8,733 nt of DNA. It comes from QYQD01 sp040755415. Lineage in GTDB: Bacteria > Desulfobacterota > QYQD01. Below, piece after piece: positions 1 to 7,031 of this stretch. The position numbers were made by a program, and so were the translations under genes. The notes beneath the pieces were generated by a model, which saw only the letters and a program-made list of their open reading frames with translations, was not told the DNA's origin and made no database searches. Location: positions 1-8,733 of the forward strand of contig JBFMAZ010000041.1 in assembly GCA_040755415.1 (NCBI GenBank), written 5' to 3'. Position 1 is the stretch's first letter. Each line of letters starts with the position of its first letter.

Positions 1-83
1 CCCTTTTTCAAAGGGGGAATGTAGGGGGATCCCCTTTTTCAAAGGGGGAAATGTTTCTCCTCCCTTTGGAAAAGGGAGGTTGG
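1..83. repeat. Tandem C/G-rich hairpin repeats (left copy of window-end repeat)
   Basis: Three short palindromes lie in a row. A CCC-TTT-ttc-AAA-GGG hairpin occurs at 1-17 and again at 31-48. A different one at 59-79 has arms CCTCCCTT and AAGGGAGG around a short loop. The block 31-83 recurs in the same orientation at 8681-8733 with only two mismatches by eye. Spacing and linker (tgtttctcc) are conserved, so this is one composite repeat unit and not chance low complexity. No coding potential is visible. The stem sequences are typical of dispersed intergenic repeats in environmental proteobacterial genomes; a terminator role for an upstream gene is possible, but there is no clear T-tract. Confidence 0.8.
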
Positions 84-149
84 GAGGGATTTTAAAATAC
101 TTTTTCAAACAGCTAAACTGATACGATAATGTCAGAAGTTTTATGAAAA

Positions 150-346
150 ACAGCCACAGAGATGGGAAATTCGAAATCCGAAGCACGAAACTCGAAACAA
201 ATTCAAATGACCAAAACGAAAAATCGAAGACGTTACTGATGGACGTTTCGAACATTAGATATTTGTATTTTGGATTTGTTTCGGATTTCGGATTTCGATA
301 TTCGGATTTAGTCGCGGCTATGCCGCGCTGTGCCCTCTGTGGTTAA
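150..346. repeat. ~195 bp imperfect inverted-repeat element with CCACAGAG ends (copy 1)
   Basis: The ends are perfect inverted repeats: CCACAGAG at 154-161 and CTCTGTGG at 335-342. Inside, the left arm (about 166-212, gaaattcgaaatccgaagc and onward) is imperfectly complementary to the right arm (about 270-310, with tttcggatttcggatttcg). A 6 bp perfect hairpin CGCGGC-tat-GCCGCG lies at 313-327. A second copy in the same orientation lies at about 7057-7253, with the same arms, the same ends and the shared tract gctatgccg. A 67-codon reading frame (143-346) runs through the element, but the other copy contains a parallel peptide (FEIRSTK), so this frame is a by-product of the repeat. No transposase is present, so a small non-autonomous (MITE-like) element or another structured intergenic repeat is the likely nature. 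Confidence 0.8.
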
Positions 347-379
347 TCTTTTGACAATACGTAATAAAGAGGCTTAATT

Positions 380-1786
380 ATGGGAAATGAGACGATTCTC
401 GTTGTAGATGATTCCCCATCTGTTTTAAGCGGCATTACTGAAATTTTGCAGTCCAACGGCTACGTAGTGGATACTGCGCCTGACGGGGCAATAGCCATCG
501 ATAAGATTAATGACAAATTTTATGACATAATTTTGACAGATCTGGCTATGCCCAAAAAGGATGGCATGGAGGTTTTGAAATATATCACTGAAAATTCACC
601 GGAGTCCATGTGTATTATCATCACCGGTTACGGCACTATCAAGAACGCGGTTGAAGCTATTCGATTAGGCGCCTTTGATTATCTAACCAAACCGGTCAAA
701 TCGGAAGAAATACAGGTGATTATTGAAAGGGCGCTTAATTACCGGGACTTAAAGCGGGAGAATACCACTCTAAAAAAACAACTTACTACCAGATACGCTT
801 ACGAAAATATCGTTGGAGATAGTGAAAATATCTGCGAGGTTTTTCGCCTTATTGACAAGGTAGCCCAGACGGACAGCACGGTCTTGATAATGGGAGAGAG
901 CGGGACCGGCAAAGAATTGATTGCCCATGCCATTCATTACCAAAGCGATCGCCGGGATAAGCCGTTTATCCCGGTAAACTGCGGCGCGATTCCGGAAGAG
1001 CTGCTGGAAAGCGAGTTATTCGGCCATGAAAAAGGCGCTTTTACACATGCCATTCGCACGCGGATCGGGCGCTTTGAACTGGCCCATGGCGGGACCATTT
1101 TCCTGGACGAAATAGGCGATATGAGCCCCAACCTCCAGGTAAAAATCTTGCGCGTCCTGCAAGACCACCAATTTGAACGTATCGGAGGGACCAAAACTAT
1201 CAAAACGGATATCCGGGTCATCGCCGCTACCAATAAAAACCTGGAAGAGGCCGTGAAAGCAGGACAATTCCGGGAAGACCTCTATTATCGGCTTAATGTT
1301 ATCCCTATCCATGTCCCGCCTTTGAGGGAACGCGCCAATGATATTCCTCTTCTGGTGCATCATTTCCTGGAAAAATTTAACAAGAGCAAGAAGAAAAATA
1401 TAAAATCTATTTCTAAAGAGGTCATGCAATGCTTCATGTCTTATGACTGGCCGGGAAACGTTCGCGAGCTGGAAAACATGATCGAGCGACTGATCATACT
1501 GGCCAATGATGATAAGATCACCATACGCGACCTGCCGGAAAGATTACTGGCCCATCGTAAGAAGGAGACTGCCCAACCACAAAAACATAATCTTCTTCCT
1601 GAAGAAGGCCTTTACCTGCATGCCGCCGTTAACGAGTTTGAAAAGAATCTCATCCTGCAGGCATTGGATAGGGCCGGTTGGGTAAAAAATAAGGCCGCAC
1701 AGTTGCTCAATCTCAACCGGACGACTCTCATTGAGAAGATGAAAAAACAAAAACTAATGAAACCTGCCAATTCCATGCATAATTGA
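380..1786 (+). CDS. Sigma-54-dependent response regulator, NtrC/FlrC class, with variant GAFTHA loop
   Basis: A 468-residue three-domain activator. The receiver (about 4-120) has the acidic pair D10/D11, phosphoacceptor D54 in ILTD, T82 and K104. The AAA+ domain (about 142-372) has Walker A GESGTGKE (172-179), Walker B FLDE (D243/E244), arginine-finger candidates R298 and R304 in FREDLYYRL, and sensor II WPGNVREL (357-364). A Fis-type HTH lies at about 416-457 and ends in NRTTLIEKMKK, which resembles the FleQ/FlrA C-terminus. It should remodel sigma-54 RNA polymerase when phosphorylated. The sigma-54-binding loop reads GAFTHA (219-224) instead of GAFTGA. The start is ATG 380, with AAGAGG at 367-372 and 7 nt spacing. 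The next gene has a sigma-54 promoter, so this protein is a candidate for its activator (inference). It stands alone between repeat-filled gaps, and I see no convincing promoter of its own. The family call is secure; the exact target genes are not. Confidence 0.93.
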   Translation: MGNETILVVDDSPSVLSGITEILQSNGYVVDTAPDGAIAIDKINDKFYDIILTDLAMPKKDGMEVLKYITENSPESMCIIITGYGTIKNAVEAIRLGAFDYLTKPVKSEEIQVIIERALNYRDLKRENTTLKKQLTTRYAYENIVGDSENICEVFRLIDKVAQTDSTVLIMGESGTGKELIAHAIHYQSDRRDKPFIPVNCGAIPEELLESELFGHEKGAFTHAIRTRIGRFELAHGGTIFLDEIGDMSPNLQVKILRVLQDHQFERIGGTKTIKTDIRVIAATNKNLEEAVKAGQFREDLYYRLNVIPIHVPPLRERANDIPLLVHHFLEKFNKSKKKNIKSISKEVMQCFMSYDWPGNVRELENMIERLIILANDDKITIRDLPERLLAHRKKETAQPQKHNLLPEEGLYLHAAVNEFEKNLILQALDRAGWVKNKAAQLLNLNRTTLIEKMKKQKLMKPANSMHN

Positions 1787-1915
1787 GTATTTGTCAAAAA
1801 ATTGACCATATAGCCCTCAACCTCCCCTGGCCTTACCCGCCAAGAACAGGCCTCCGATAATCTCTACATACGTAACTATTTGTATATAAGAAACAAGTTC
1901 TGTCTTGACCGTTTA

Positions 1916-1931
1916 TGGCATACTCCTTGCT
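1916..1931 (+). promoter_or_regulatory. Sigma-54 promoter for the TPR-flrB-flrC transcription unit
   Basis: TGGCATACTCCTTGCT matches the sigma-54 consensus TGGYAYRNNNNTTGCW at every defined position. The -24 GG is at 1917-1918 and the -12 GC at 1929-1930, separated by the required 10 nt. Transcription would begin near 1941-1943, giving a leader of about 190 nt before the TPR start that contains the GTCATTCC repeat. No other promoter is apparent ahead of flrB or flrC, so this one probably serves all three genes. The match is seen directly; activity is inferred. Confidence 0.85.
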
Positions 1932-1992
1932 TTTCTCCTTTAGCAAGTTGTCCGGTCTAGTTATTACTCCGGCAATTAAATACTCAAATACC

Positions 1993-2077
1993 GTCATTCC
2001 GGCCCCGTATCAAGTACGGGGTAAACTCCAGCGGGAATCCAGAAATGAACTGGATGCCGGATCAAGTCCGGCATGAC
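1993..2077. repeat. GTCATTCC-type multi-hairpin intergenic repeat
   Basis: An 85 bp element with imperfect terminal inverted repeats: GTCATTCCGG at 1993-2002 and CCGGCATGAC at 2068-2077. It contains two hairpins with the same TCAAG loop (CCCCGTA/TACGGGG at 2003-2021 and GCCGGA/TCCGGC at 2056-2072) and a third, ATCCAG/CTGGAT, at 2037-2055. I recognise the general pattern as a dispersed repeat found in many proteobacteria. It lies in the predicted 5' leader of the TPR gene and contains an in-frame ATG (2045) that artificially extends that gene. In RNA it would fold into consecutive stems. Confidence 0.85.
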
Positions 2078-2121
2078 ATTTTTATATATTTACTTGCCGG
2101 AGCAATAGTTTTCATAAAGCC

Positions 2122-2127
2122 GAGAGG
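2122..2127 (+). promoter_or_regulatory. RBS fixing the TPR start at ATG 2132
   Basis: GAGAGG lies 4 nt before ATG 2132, slightly closer than ideal. It supports this start over the in-frame ATG 2045, which lies inside a repeat. The start at 2132 also puts a good signal peptide at the N-terminus. Confidence 0.65.
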
Positions 2128-2131
2128 ATGT

Positions 2132-4159
2132 ATGAAACCCGGAAGGATAAATAGATCGATTTTTGTCTTTCTTTTGGTGGCTAGTTTATCCATAGCCGGC
2201 GGGCCTGTCGGACAGGCCCTGGCCCGGGGAAAAGGAAAGGTTCCGGCACATCTGACGGTGCTATGGGAAAAGGCGGTAACTAATTTTCAACAAGGCTACT
2301 ATGATGAGGCCATATCTGCTTGTGAGAAGGTTATTGAGACCGGCGAAGACGGCGTTTTGATGAAAAAGGCTTATTTTCTCCTCGCGGATTGCTATTTCTA
2401 TAAGTATAGACCGGGCCTGGTTTCCCATTTTCGTTCTATCACCGAAGCTTACCAGACGGCTATACACAAGTATCCGTCCTCTGCCGAGGTTCCCAGGGCC
2501 TATCTCCAACTAGGCCTGCTTTATCAGGAAATGGGTTATGATTATGAGGCGCTGGCCTATTTCAACCTGGTCGGCAAAAACTATAAGAACACGCCCTATA
2601 TCCCTTACGCCCATTTTTACCAGGGAAAGTTATGCCTCTCAGCCCGGCAGTTGGACAAGGCTGAAGGAGAGTTCCAGAAAGTTATATCAACATTTCCTCA
2701 GAGCAAGATAATAGGCGAGGCATATTTAGGACTAATTGAGGTCTATATTCAGAGAAAGTCTTATGAACAGGCGGCACAGAATTTAGAGAAGCTACAGAAA
2801 CTGTGGCCTGATGTCCATCAGCGCCGGCCGGTGATTTTATTCTTCAGGGGAGAGGCTGAAATGGCCGCAAGACAGTATGCCCAGGCCCGTGCCGATTTTC
2901 TCCGTTATATAAATATAGCTCCGAATGATGATAAAGACGATCTGGCTATTTATAAGATAGCCGAGGTCTATGAAATAGAGGGGAAAATTCAGGAAGCCAT
3001 AAAGCTTTATACCTTTTTGACCAACTTCTATCCTCAGAGTGAGGGCGCTGTCCTGGCCCGCTACCGGCTGATCGAACGAATAGAATGGCCGGATAAAACA
3101 ATGCAGGGGGGGAAGGTGTCGTTTAATACCCGTCCTTATCTTGATTTGATAGAAAACCCCCGGGAATACCCGTTAGCGGAAGAGGCCATGGCCCGGCTGG
3201 CATTAAGGTACCATGAGGCTGGAAATACGGCAGAGAGTATAAGCTGGGTGCGGCATTTCATGGAAACATACCCTCAGTCTGAATATCTGGCTTTCGTTCT
3301 GGATGCAGGTCAGGAGGCGCTTTCCGGTCAGGCCAGAGACCTTCTTTCCCGCCGGCAATATGTAGAGATCATTAATGCCTATCGTAAGAACGATGAAATA
3401 ATAACCGGGCTAAAGGACGGCGCTTTTTTCTATTATTTAGCCAGCGCCTTTCGGGAGTTAGGTATTTATGATTCGGCAGCACATTTTTATTACCAGGCCA
3501 GTAAACTGGGCGTCAAGGGAGAGGAGGGGCAGCGTGTCCTGCTGGATTGGGCGGACACTGCCCAAAGAAAGGGCGATTATCGCACGGCCGGCATACTGCT
3601 GAAGCGCTTGATCTCCAGCCCCGGCAACGAGCCTATCTTAAAAGAGGCGCAGGATAAACTGGGACAAAACTATGTCCTGGCCGGTGAATGGCGTGAGGGG
3701 GCGCATTACTTTGCCAGGCTGGTTAAAAAGAATCCGGGAAAGGATATGCCCCCTTCTCTACTGTATAACTGGGCCTACTGTACACAGCGCATTGGGGCAG
3801 AGGCAGAGACACGTAACATACTGAATATGCTGGGCCCCTTGCTGGGTGAAAAAGACGACAGCACCTCACTGAAGACCCGGGCTGCCGGACTGTGGATTGA
3901 TCTGGGAGATAGACAGAAGGAGAAAGGACAATTTGAGGCAGCCATAAAGGATTACCTGACGGCCCTGGCGCTTACCGTGCCGCCGGAAAAAAGATACGGA
4001 ATTCACTACAAGTTAGCCGCCTGTTATGAGGTCCTGGGGAAGAGGGCCGAGGCCGAGGCCGAACTTACGGCTATTGCCAAAACCGGTGATGAATTTTGGA
4101 AAAAGGTAGCTCAAGGCAGATTACAGGGAATCAAATTAGTGAATGTCATTAGTCAATAG
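2132..4159 (+). CDS. Secreted or periplasmic tetratricopeptide-repeat protein
   Basis: 675 residues from ATG 2132. The N-terminus is a Sec signal peptide: basic residues 2-8, hydrophobic core about 10-22, and an ALA cleavage site near 29-31. There is no lipobox cysteine at that site, so it is not an obvious lipoprotein. The rest is alpha-helical TPR, with repeated helix pairs such as YLQLGLLYQEMGYDYEALAYF. Many pairs are followed by a YP(Q/S)S-type turn like that in YbgF/BamD-type TPR proteins. The C-terminus has another pair (HYKLAACYEVLGKRAEAEAE) and a GDEFWKKVAQ motif. It is first in the unit with flrB and flrC, so a periplasmic assembly or scaffolding role linked to the flagellum is plausible but unproven. 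The last codons (VISQ) and the TAG stop lie in a dispersed repeat starting at about 4144, so the native C-terminus may have been replaced. A run of seven G occurs at 3106-3112. The exact function is unknown. Confidence 0.88.
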   Translation: MKPGRINRSIFVFLLVASLSIAGGPVGQALARGKGKVPAHLTVLWEKAVTNFQQGYYDEAISACEKVIETGEDGVLMKKAYFLLADCYFYKYRPGLVSHFRSITEAYQTAIHKYPSSAEVPRAYLQLGLLYQEMGYDYEALAYFNLVGKNYKNTPYIPYAHFYQGKLCLSARQLDKAEGEFQKVISTFPQSKIIGEAYLGLIEVYIQRKSYEQAAQNLEKLQKLWPDVHQRRPVILFFRGEAEMAARQYAQARADFLRYINIAPNDDKDDLAIYKIAEVYEIEGKIQEAIKLYTFLTNFYPQSEGAVLARYRLIERIEWPDKTMQGGKVSFNTRPYLDLIENPREYPLAEEAMARLALRYHEAGNTAESISWVRHFMETYPQSEYLAFVLDAGQEALSGQARDLLSRRQYVEIINAYRKNDEIITGLKDGAFFYYLASAFRELGIYDSAAHFYYQASKLGVKGEEGQRVLLDWADTAQRKGDYRTAGILLKRLISSPGNEPILKEAQDKLGQNYVLAGEWREGAHYFARLVKKNPGKDMPPSLLYNWAYCTQRIGAEAETRNILNMLGPLLGEKDDSTSLKTRAAGLWIDLGDRQKEKGQFEAAIKDYLTALALTVPPEKRYGIHYKLAACYEVLGKRAEAEAELTAIAKTGDEFWKKVAQGRLQGIKLVNVISQ

Positions 4160-4233
4160 TCATTTGTCACTGGTAAAACTTGATCAATCTTCCACAGTTA
4201 ACATGACCGATGACTAATGACCAGTGACGTTGC
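4144..4233. repeat. 90 bp GTCATTAGTCA repeat, left member of an inverted pair
   Basis: The element is internally palindromic: GTCATTAGTCA at 4145-4155 is the exact reverse complement of TGACTAATGAC at 4211-4221. The whole unit is the reverse complement of 8175-8265, with only a few substitutions and small indels in the centre (near tgatcaatc and gttaacatgacc). It overlaps the 3' end of the TPR gene and supplies its stop codon, and it fills most of the gap before flrB. Confidence 0.88.
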
Positions 4234-4245
4234 CTATAGTTTGGT

Positions 4246-4251
4246 AAGGTG
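4246..4251 (+). promoter_or_regulatory. RBS fixing the flrB-like start at ATG 4258
   Basis: AAGGTG lies 6 nt before ATG 4258. The in-frame GTG at 4249 overlaps this Shine-Dalgarno sequence and has no good one of its own, so the ATG is preferred. Confidence 0.65.
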
Positions 4252-4257
4252 ATTCTA

Positions 4258-5520
4258 ATGACCGTGGCCGACTCAGCACAATTAAGACTGCTTGGCAAGG
4301 CGTTTACCGCTTTTAATCATGCCGCCCTGGACTTACAAAAGTCTTTTGTTCAGCTTGAGTCTAAAATAAAGGAATTGGACCTCGAACTTGAGTCTAAAAA
4401 CAGAAAACTGGCGGACAGTCTGGCTGAAAACAAGAAGGCCCGGGACTTCCTTCACCATATCCTGGAGAGCCTTGAGCCCGGCATTGTGGTATTGAATAAA
4501 GGTGAGAGGATAGTGGTATGGAATAGCGCCGCTTGCGCCATTACAGGTATCAACTTCAGCCGGTATAAGGGAAGAAATTTTTACCATGTCCTGAGTAAAC
4601 ATTCCCTGCTGGAAGATTGCATTGTAAAAGAAATAAGGGCGTCAGGATATGGAGAAGAGCATGTGCTCAGGTTCAGGCACGGAAATGATTTTGTTTCTGT
4701 CCTGTATACCCTGACCCCTTTAAAAGGCGGCGCTAGCGTTGATGAAGCCGGTTGTATTGCCATCCTGCAAGATATCACCAGGTGGAAGAGGCTGGAAGAC
4801 CAGGCAGAACGTAATAGCCGCCTCATTGCCATGTGTGATTTGACCGCCAAGATGGTTAGCGAGGTGCGCAACCCACTCGGCAGCATAGAGATTTTTGCTT
4901 CCATCTTGCAGAGAGAATTGGCCGGTGATGTCGAAAGACATCGGATAGTAGGACATATTATCCAGGCGGTACGTAGCCTGGACAATCTACTGGCTAATTA
5001 TTTGATATTTACCCAGTCGCCAAAGCCGAGGCTGCAGAAAATCCCGGTGGCCGCATGGCTCGATGAAGCGGCAAATTTTGTCAGTCTCCTGCCCCGGGCA
5101 AAGCCGCTGGAGATTATTAAAAAGTACCACGCCCGCCGGCCATGGATTATGGGGGACCGTGAGCTACTGAAACAGGTAGTGCTTAACCTTATGCTTAATG
5201 CTATTCAGGCCATGCCAGCCGGGGGGAAGCTTGTTATCGAGACCACAGATGAAAAAGATAACCCCACGCGGAAGGGTTCGACGGGAATTAGAAAGGGAAA
5301 AGAAGGGGTGGCTATACGGTTTGCCGATACCGGTACGGGAATTGCCGCCGAACACCTGGAGAAGATATTCAACCCATTTTTCACCACAAAAGAGGGCGGC
5401 AGTGGTCTGGGATTGGCCATAGTGAACAATATCGTTCGGGCGCATGGGGGTATGATAGAGGTTAACAGTGCAGCAGGCAAAGGGACCAATTTTACCATTT
5501 ATTTACCAAATGAAAAATGA
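4258..5520 (+). CDS. flrB: Cytoplasmic PAS sensor histidine kinase, FlrB/FleS-like, lacking the H-box histidine
   Basis: 420 residues with no membrane segment. A coiled coil (about 22-62, rich in LESK/ELD heptads) is followed by a PAS domain (about 63-175, with GIVVLNKGERIVVWNSAA and a terminal AILQDITRWKRLE). Next come a dimerisation helix pair (about 187-256) and a HATPase domain (about 295-420) with N-box NLMLNAIQAMP, G1 box FADTGTGIA, F-box FNPFFTTKEGG and G2 box GSGLGLAIV. In this family the kinase phosphorylates its own H-box His and passes the phosphate to an FlrC-type regulator, here encoded next door. The H-box reads MVSEVRNPLGSIE, with Ser201 (codon AGC, 4858-4860) where HEIRNPLG-type kinases have His. 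The rest of the box is well conserved, so alignment is unambiguous. Either the protein no longer autophosphorylates in the usual way or it signals by another route. A basic insert (KGSTGIRKGKEG) lies in the ATPase domain at about 339-350. The family call is firm; activity is uncertain. Confidence 0.88.
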   Translation: MTVADSAQLRLLGKAFTAFNHAALDLQKSFVQLESKIKELDLELESKNRKLADSLAENKKARDFLHHILESLEPGIVVLNKGERIVVWNSAACAITGINFSRYKGRNFYHVLSKHSLLEDCIVKEIRASGYGEEHVLRFRHGNDFVSVLYTLTPLKGGASVDEAGCIAILQDITRWKRLEDQAERNSRLIAMCDLTAKMVSEVRNPLGSIEIFASILQRELAGDVERHRIVGHIIQAVRSLDNLLANYLIFTQSPKPRLQKIPVAAWLDEAANFVSLLPRAKPLEIIKKYHARRPWIMGDRELLKQVVLNLMLNAIQAMPAGGKLVIETTDEKDNPTRKGSTGIRKGKEGVAIRFADTGTGIAAEHLEKIFNPFFTTKEGGSGLGLAIVNNIVRAHGGMIEVNSAAGKGTNFTIYLPNEK

Positions 5521-5550
5521 AAAGTGATAATTTTATAAAAAATCGGACCT

Positions 5551-5623
5551 ACCGCAGAGGTCGCCGAGATAACATATTAAAGAGTTTAAAGTTTTTCTCT
5601 GCGGGCTCTGCGTACTCCGCGGT
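5551..5623. repeat. Imperfect inverted repeat with ACCGCAGAG-like ends
   Basis: ACCGCAGAG at 5551-5559 faces CTCCGCGGT at 5615-5623 as a near inverted repeat. Between them is A/T-rich sequence with gagtttaaagtttttctctgc. The ends resemble the CCACAGAG ends of the two ~195 bp elements, but the interior differs. It occupies most of the 130 bp gap between the kinase and regulator genes. No terminator T-tract and no promoter are visible. Confidence 0.6.
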
Positions 5624-5650
5624 GAAAAAGCCTTTTTACGAACAGTTACA

Positions 5651-7027
5651 GTGGCTCAGATGACTGCAGCATCCATCCTGATCGTAGATGATGACCCCAA
5701 CATGCGCCTGGCGCTATTTGAGGCATTGGCGCGTAATAACCATAAGATTGTGCTGGCTGAGGATGGTCAGGCCGCGGTTAAGGTGATAGATAAGACGCCG
5801 CTGGATCTTGTCATTACTGACCTTAAGATGCCGAAGCTGGACGGGATGGGTGTCTTGTTAGAGGCCAAAAAGAGATTTCCGGATCTGCCGGTGGTTATGC
5901 TTACCGGCTATGGGACTATAGAGAATGCCGTGGAAACCATGAAAAGGGGGGCCTTTGATTATATCCTCAAGCCCTGTTCGGTCGAAGTCCTGGAGCACGT
6001 GGTAGAGCGCGCCCTGGGAACGAGGCGGGGGGCGCATATCCTGAAAGGACAACCCGCCTCTGAAAGTAATATGCCGCTTACCCCCACACTGGTCACGCGC
6101 AACGCACGAATGCAGGGGCTTCTGGATATTGCCAGAAACGTGGCTACCAGCCGCGCGACGGTCTTCGTCCAGGGGGAAAGCGGTACCGGGAAGGAACTCC
6201 TGGCCAGGTTTATTCATGCGGAAAGCGACCGGAAGGATAAGCCGTTTGTGGCGGTCAATTGTGCCGCCCTGCCCGAAGGCTTGCTGGAAAGTGAACTCTT
6301 CGGACATGAAAAAGGCGCCTTTACCGGGGCCGTAACCCGTAAGATAGGAAAATTTGAGCTGGCCCAGGCCGGCACCATCCTGCTGGATGAGATCAGCGAG
6401 ATGCAGATCCAGTTACAGGCCAAGTTGCTGCGGGTCCTTCAGGAAAATGAAATAGACCGCGTTGGGGGCAAGGTTCCCATAGCTATAGATGTGCGGGTTA
6501 TTGCCACCACCAATCGGGATATAGAGGCCATGGTTAAAAAGGGAGAGTTTCGCGAGGATCTGTACTACCGTCTGAACGTAATCCCTCTCAAAATACCGCC
6601 CTTAAGAGAGAGGAAAGAAGACATCCCTGCCCTTTGTGACTACTTTGTAAAAAAGTACAGTCAGTTGTATGGGAGGCCGGTGCAAGGCGTATCGCCTGAG
6701 GCCTCTGAATATCTCATAACCCTTCCGTGGAAAGGTAATGTACGCGAATTAGAAAACACCGTGGAAAGAGCGGTACTGCTCTCTCCCGGTAAAGAGGTAA
6801 CCAGGCAGGATCTCCTGCTCGATGACATAGCCGTAAGGCCTCCCGGAGAAAAGCCTGCGTCCCCGACCGGTACGGTCCCCCTTAAGGACGTAGAAAGAGA
6901 GCTGATTTTAAAAGCCCTGGGCGAAACCAATGGTAATCGTACCTATGCGGCTAAAATCCTGGGCATTAGCGTGCGTACGCTGCGTAACAAGCTACAGGAA
7001 TATCGCCTGCGGGGGTGGGTTGAATAG
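5651..7027 (+). CDS. flrC: Sigma-54-dependent flagellar response regulator, FlrC/FleR-like
   Basis: 458 residues from GTG 5651. ATG 5660 (residue 4) is an equally possible start, as neither has a strong Shine-Dalgarno sequence. The receiver (about 7-125) has D13/D14/D15, phosphoacceptor D57 in VITD, T85 and K107. The AAA+ domain (about 147-375) has Walker A GESGTGKE (175-182), a canonical GAFTGA loop (222-227), Walker B LLDE (D246/E247), R301 and R307 in FREDLYYRL, and a sensor II motif WKGNVREL with Lys replacing the more usual Pro after Trp360. The Fis-type HTH (about 411-453) ends in GISVRTLRNKLQEYR, typical of FlrC/FleR/FlgR. It should bind near and activate sigma-54 promoters of rod and hook genes. 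A perfect sigma-54 promoter starts 5 nt after its stop codon, upstream of flgB, which fits this role. It probably shares a transcript with the preceding kinase, its expected partner. Confidence 0.93.
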   Translation: MAQMTAASILIVDDDPNMRLALFEALARNNHKIVLAEDGQAAVKVIDKTPLDLVITDLKMPKLDGMGVLLEAKKRFPDLPVVMLTGYGTIENAVETMKRGAFDYILKPCSVEVLEHVVERALGTRRGAHILKGQPASESNMPLTPTLVTRNARMQGLLDIARNVATSRATVFVQGESGTGKELLARFIHAESDRKDKPFVAVNCAALPEGLLESELFGHEKGAFTGAVTRKIGKFELAQAGTILLDEISEMQIQLQAKLLRVLQENEIDRVGGKVPIAIDVRVIATTNRDIEAMVKKGEFREDLYYRLNVIPLKIPPLRERKEDIPALCDYFVKKYSQLYGRPVQGVSPEASEYLITLPWKGNVRELENTVERAVLLSPGKEVTRQDLLLDDIAVRPPGEKPASPTGTVPLKDVERELILKALGETNGNRTYAAKILGISVRTLRNKLQEYRLRGWVE

Positions 7028-7031
7028 CACA

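Larger units (their letters stand above)
1787..2131. other. 345 bp intergenic region: promoter plus repeat
   Basis: No gene is visible on either strand. The region holds a sigma-54 promoter (1916-1931) and a GTCATTCC-type repeat (1993-2077), annotated separately. A small GTCAA-aaaa-TTGAC palindrome (1793-1806) follows the upstream stop, but it is too weak and lacks a T-tract, so it is not a credible terminator. The stretch 1808-1910 shows nothing I recognise; binding sites for the activator would be expected there. Confidence 0.6.

Noticed and set aside
1..83. CRISPR array suggested by the repeated hairpins at the left end
   Set aside because: Units are unequal in length and spacing, there are no uniform unique spacers and no cas genes; these are simple hairpin repeats.
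143..346. 67-codon + strand reading frame before the first regulator
   Set aside because: It is read entirely through the CCACAGAG element; the other copy at 7077-7262 gives a parallel peptide (FEIRSTK). It has no ribosome binding site and is a by-product of the repeat.
351..379. TTGACA (351-356) as a sigma-70 -35 box before the first regulator
   Set aside because: A -10 box at proper spacing would be TTAATT at 374-379, touching the start codon and leaving no leader or ribosome binding site.
1016..1429. 137-codon reading frame on the - strand
   Set aside because: It lies antisense to the AAA+ domain of the first regulator, has no recognisable motif, and its length is explained by codon bias of the real gene.
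1793..1806. GTCAA-aaaa-TTGAC as a terminator for the first regulator
   Set aside because: The stem is only 5 bp and A/T-rich, and no T-tract follows.
3106..3112. Run of seven G in the TPR gene as a phase-variation tract (also six G at 5221-5226 in the kinase gene)
   Set aside because: The runs are short and the frames are intact. Flagellar phase variation by homopolymers is known in Campylobacter, but nothing here shows length variation.
5858..6307. 149-codon reading frame on the - strand
   Set aside because: It is antisense to the flrC-like gene, with no family resemblance or plausible start context.
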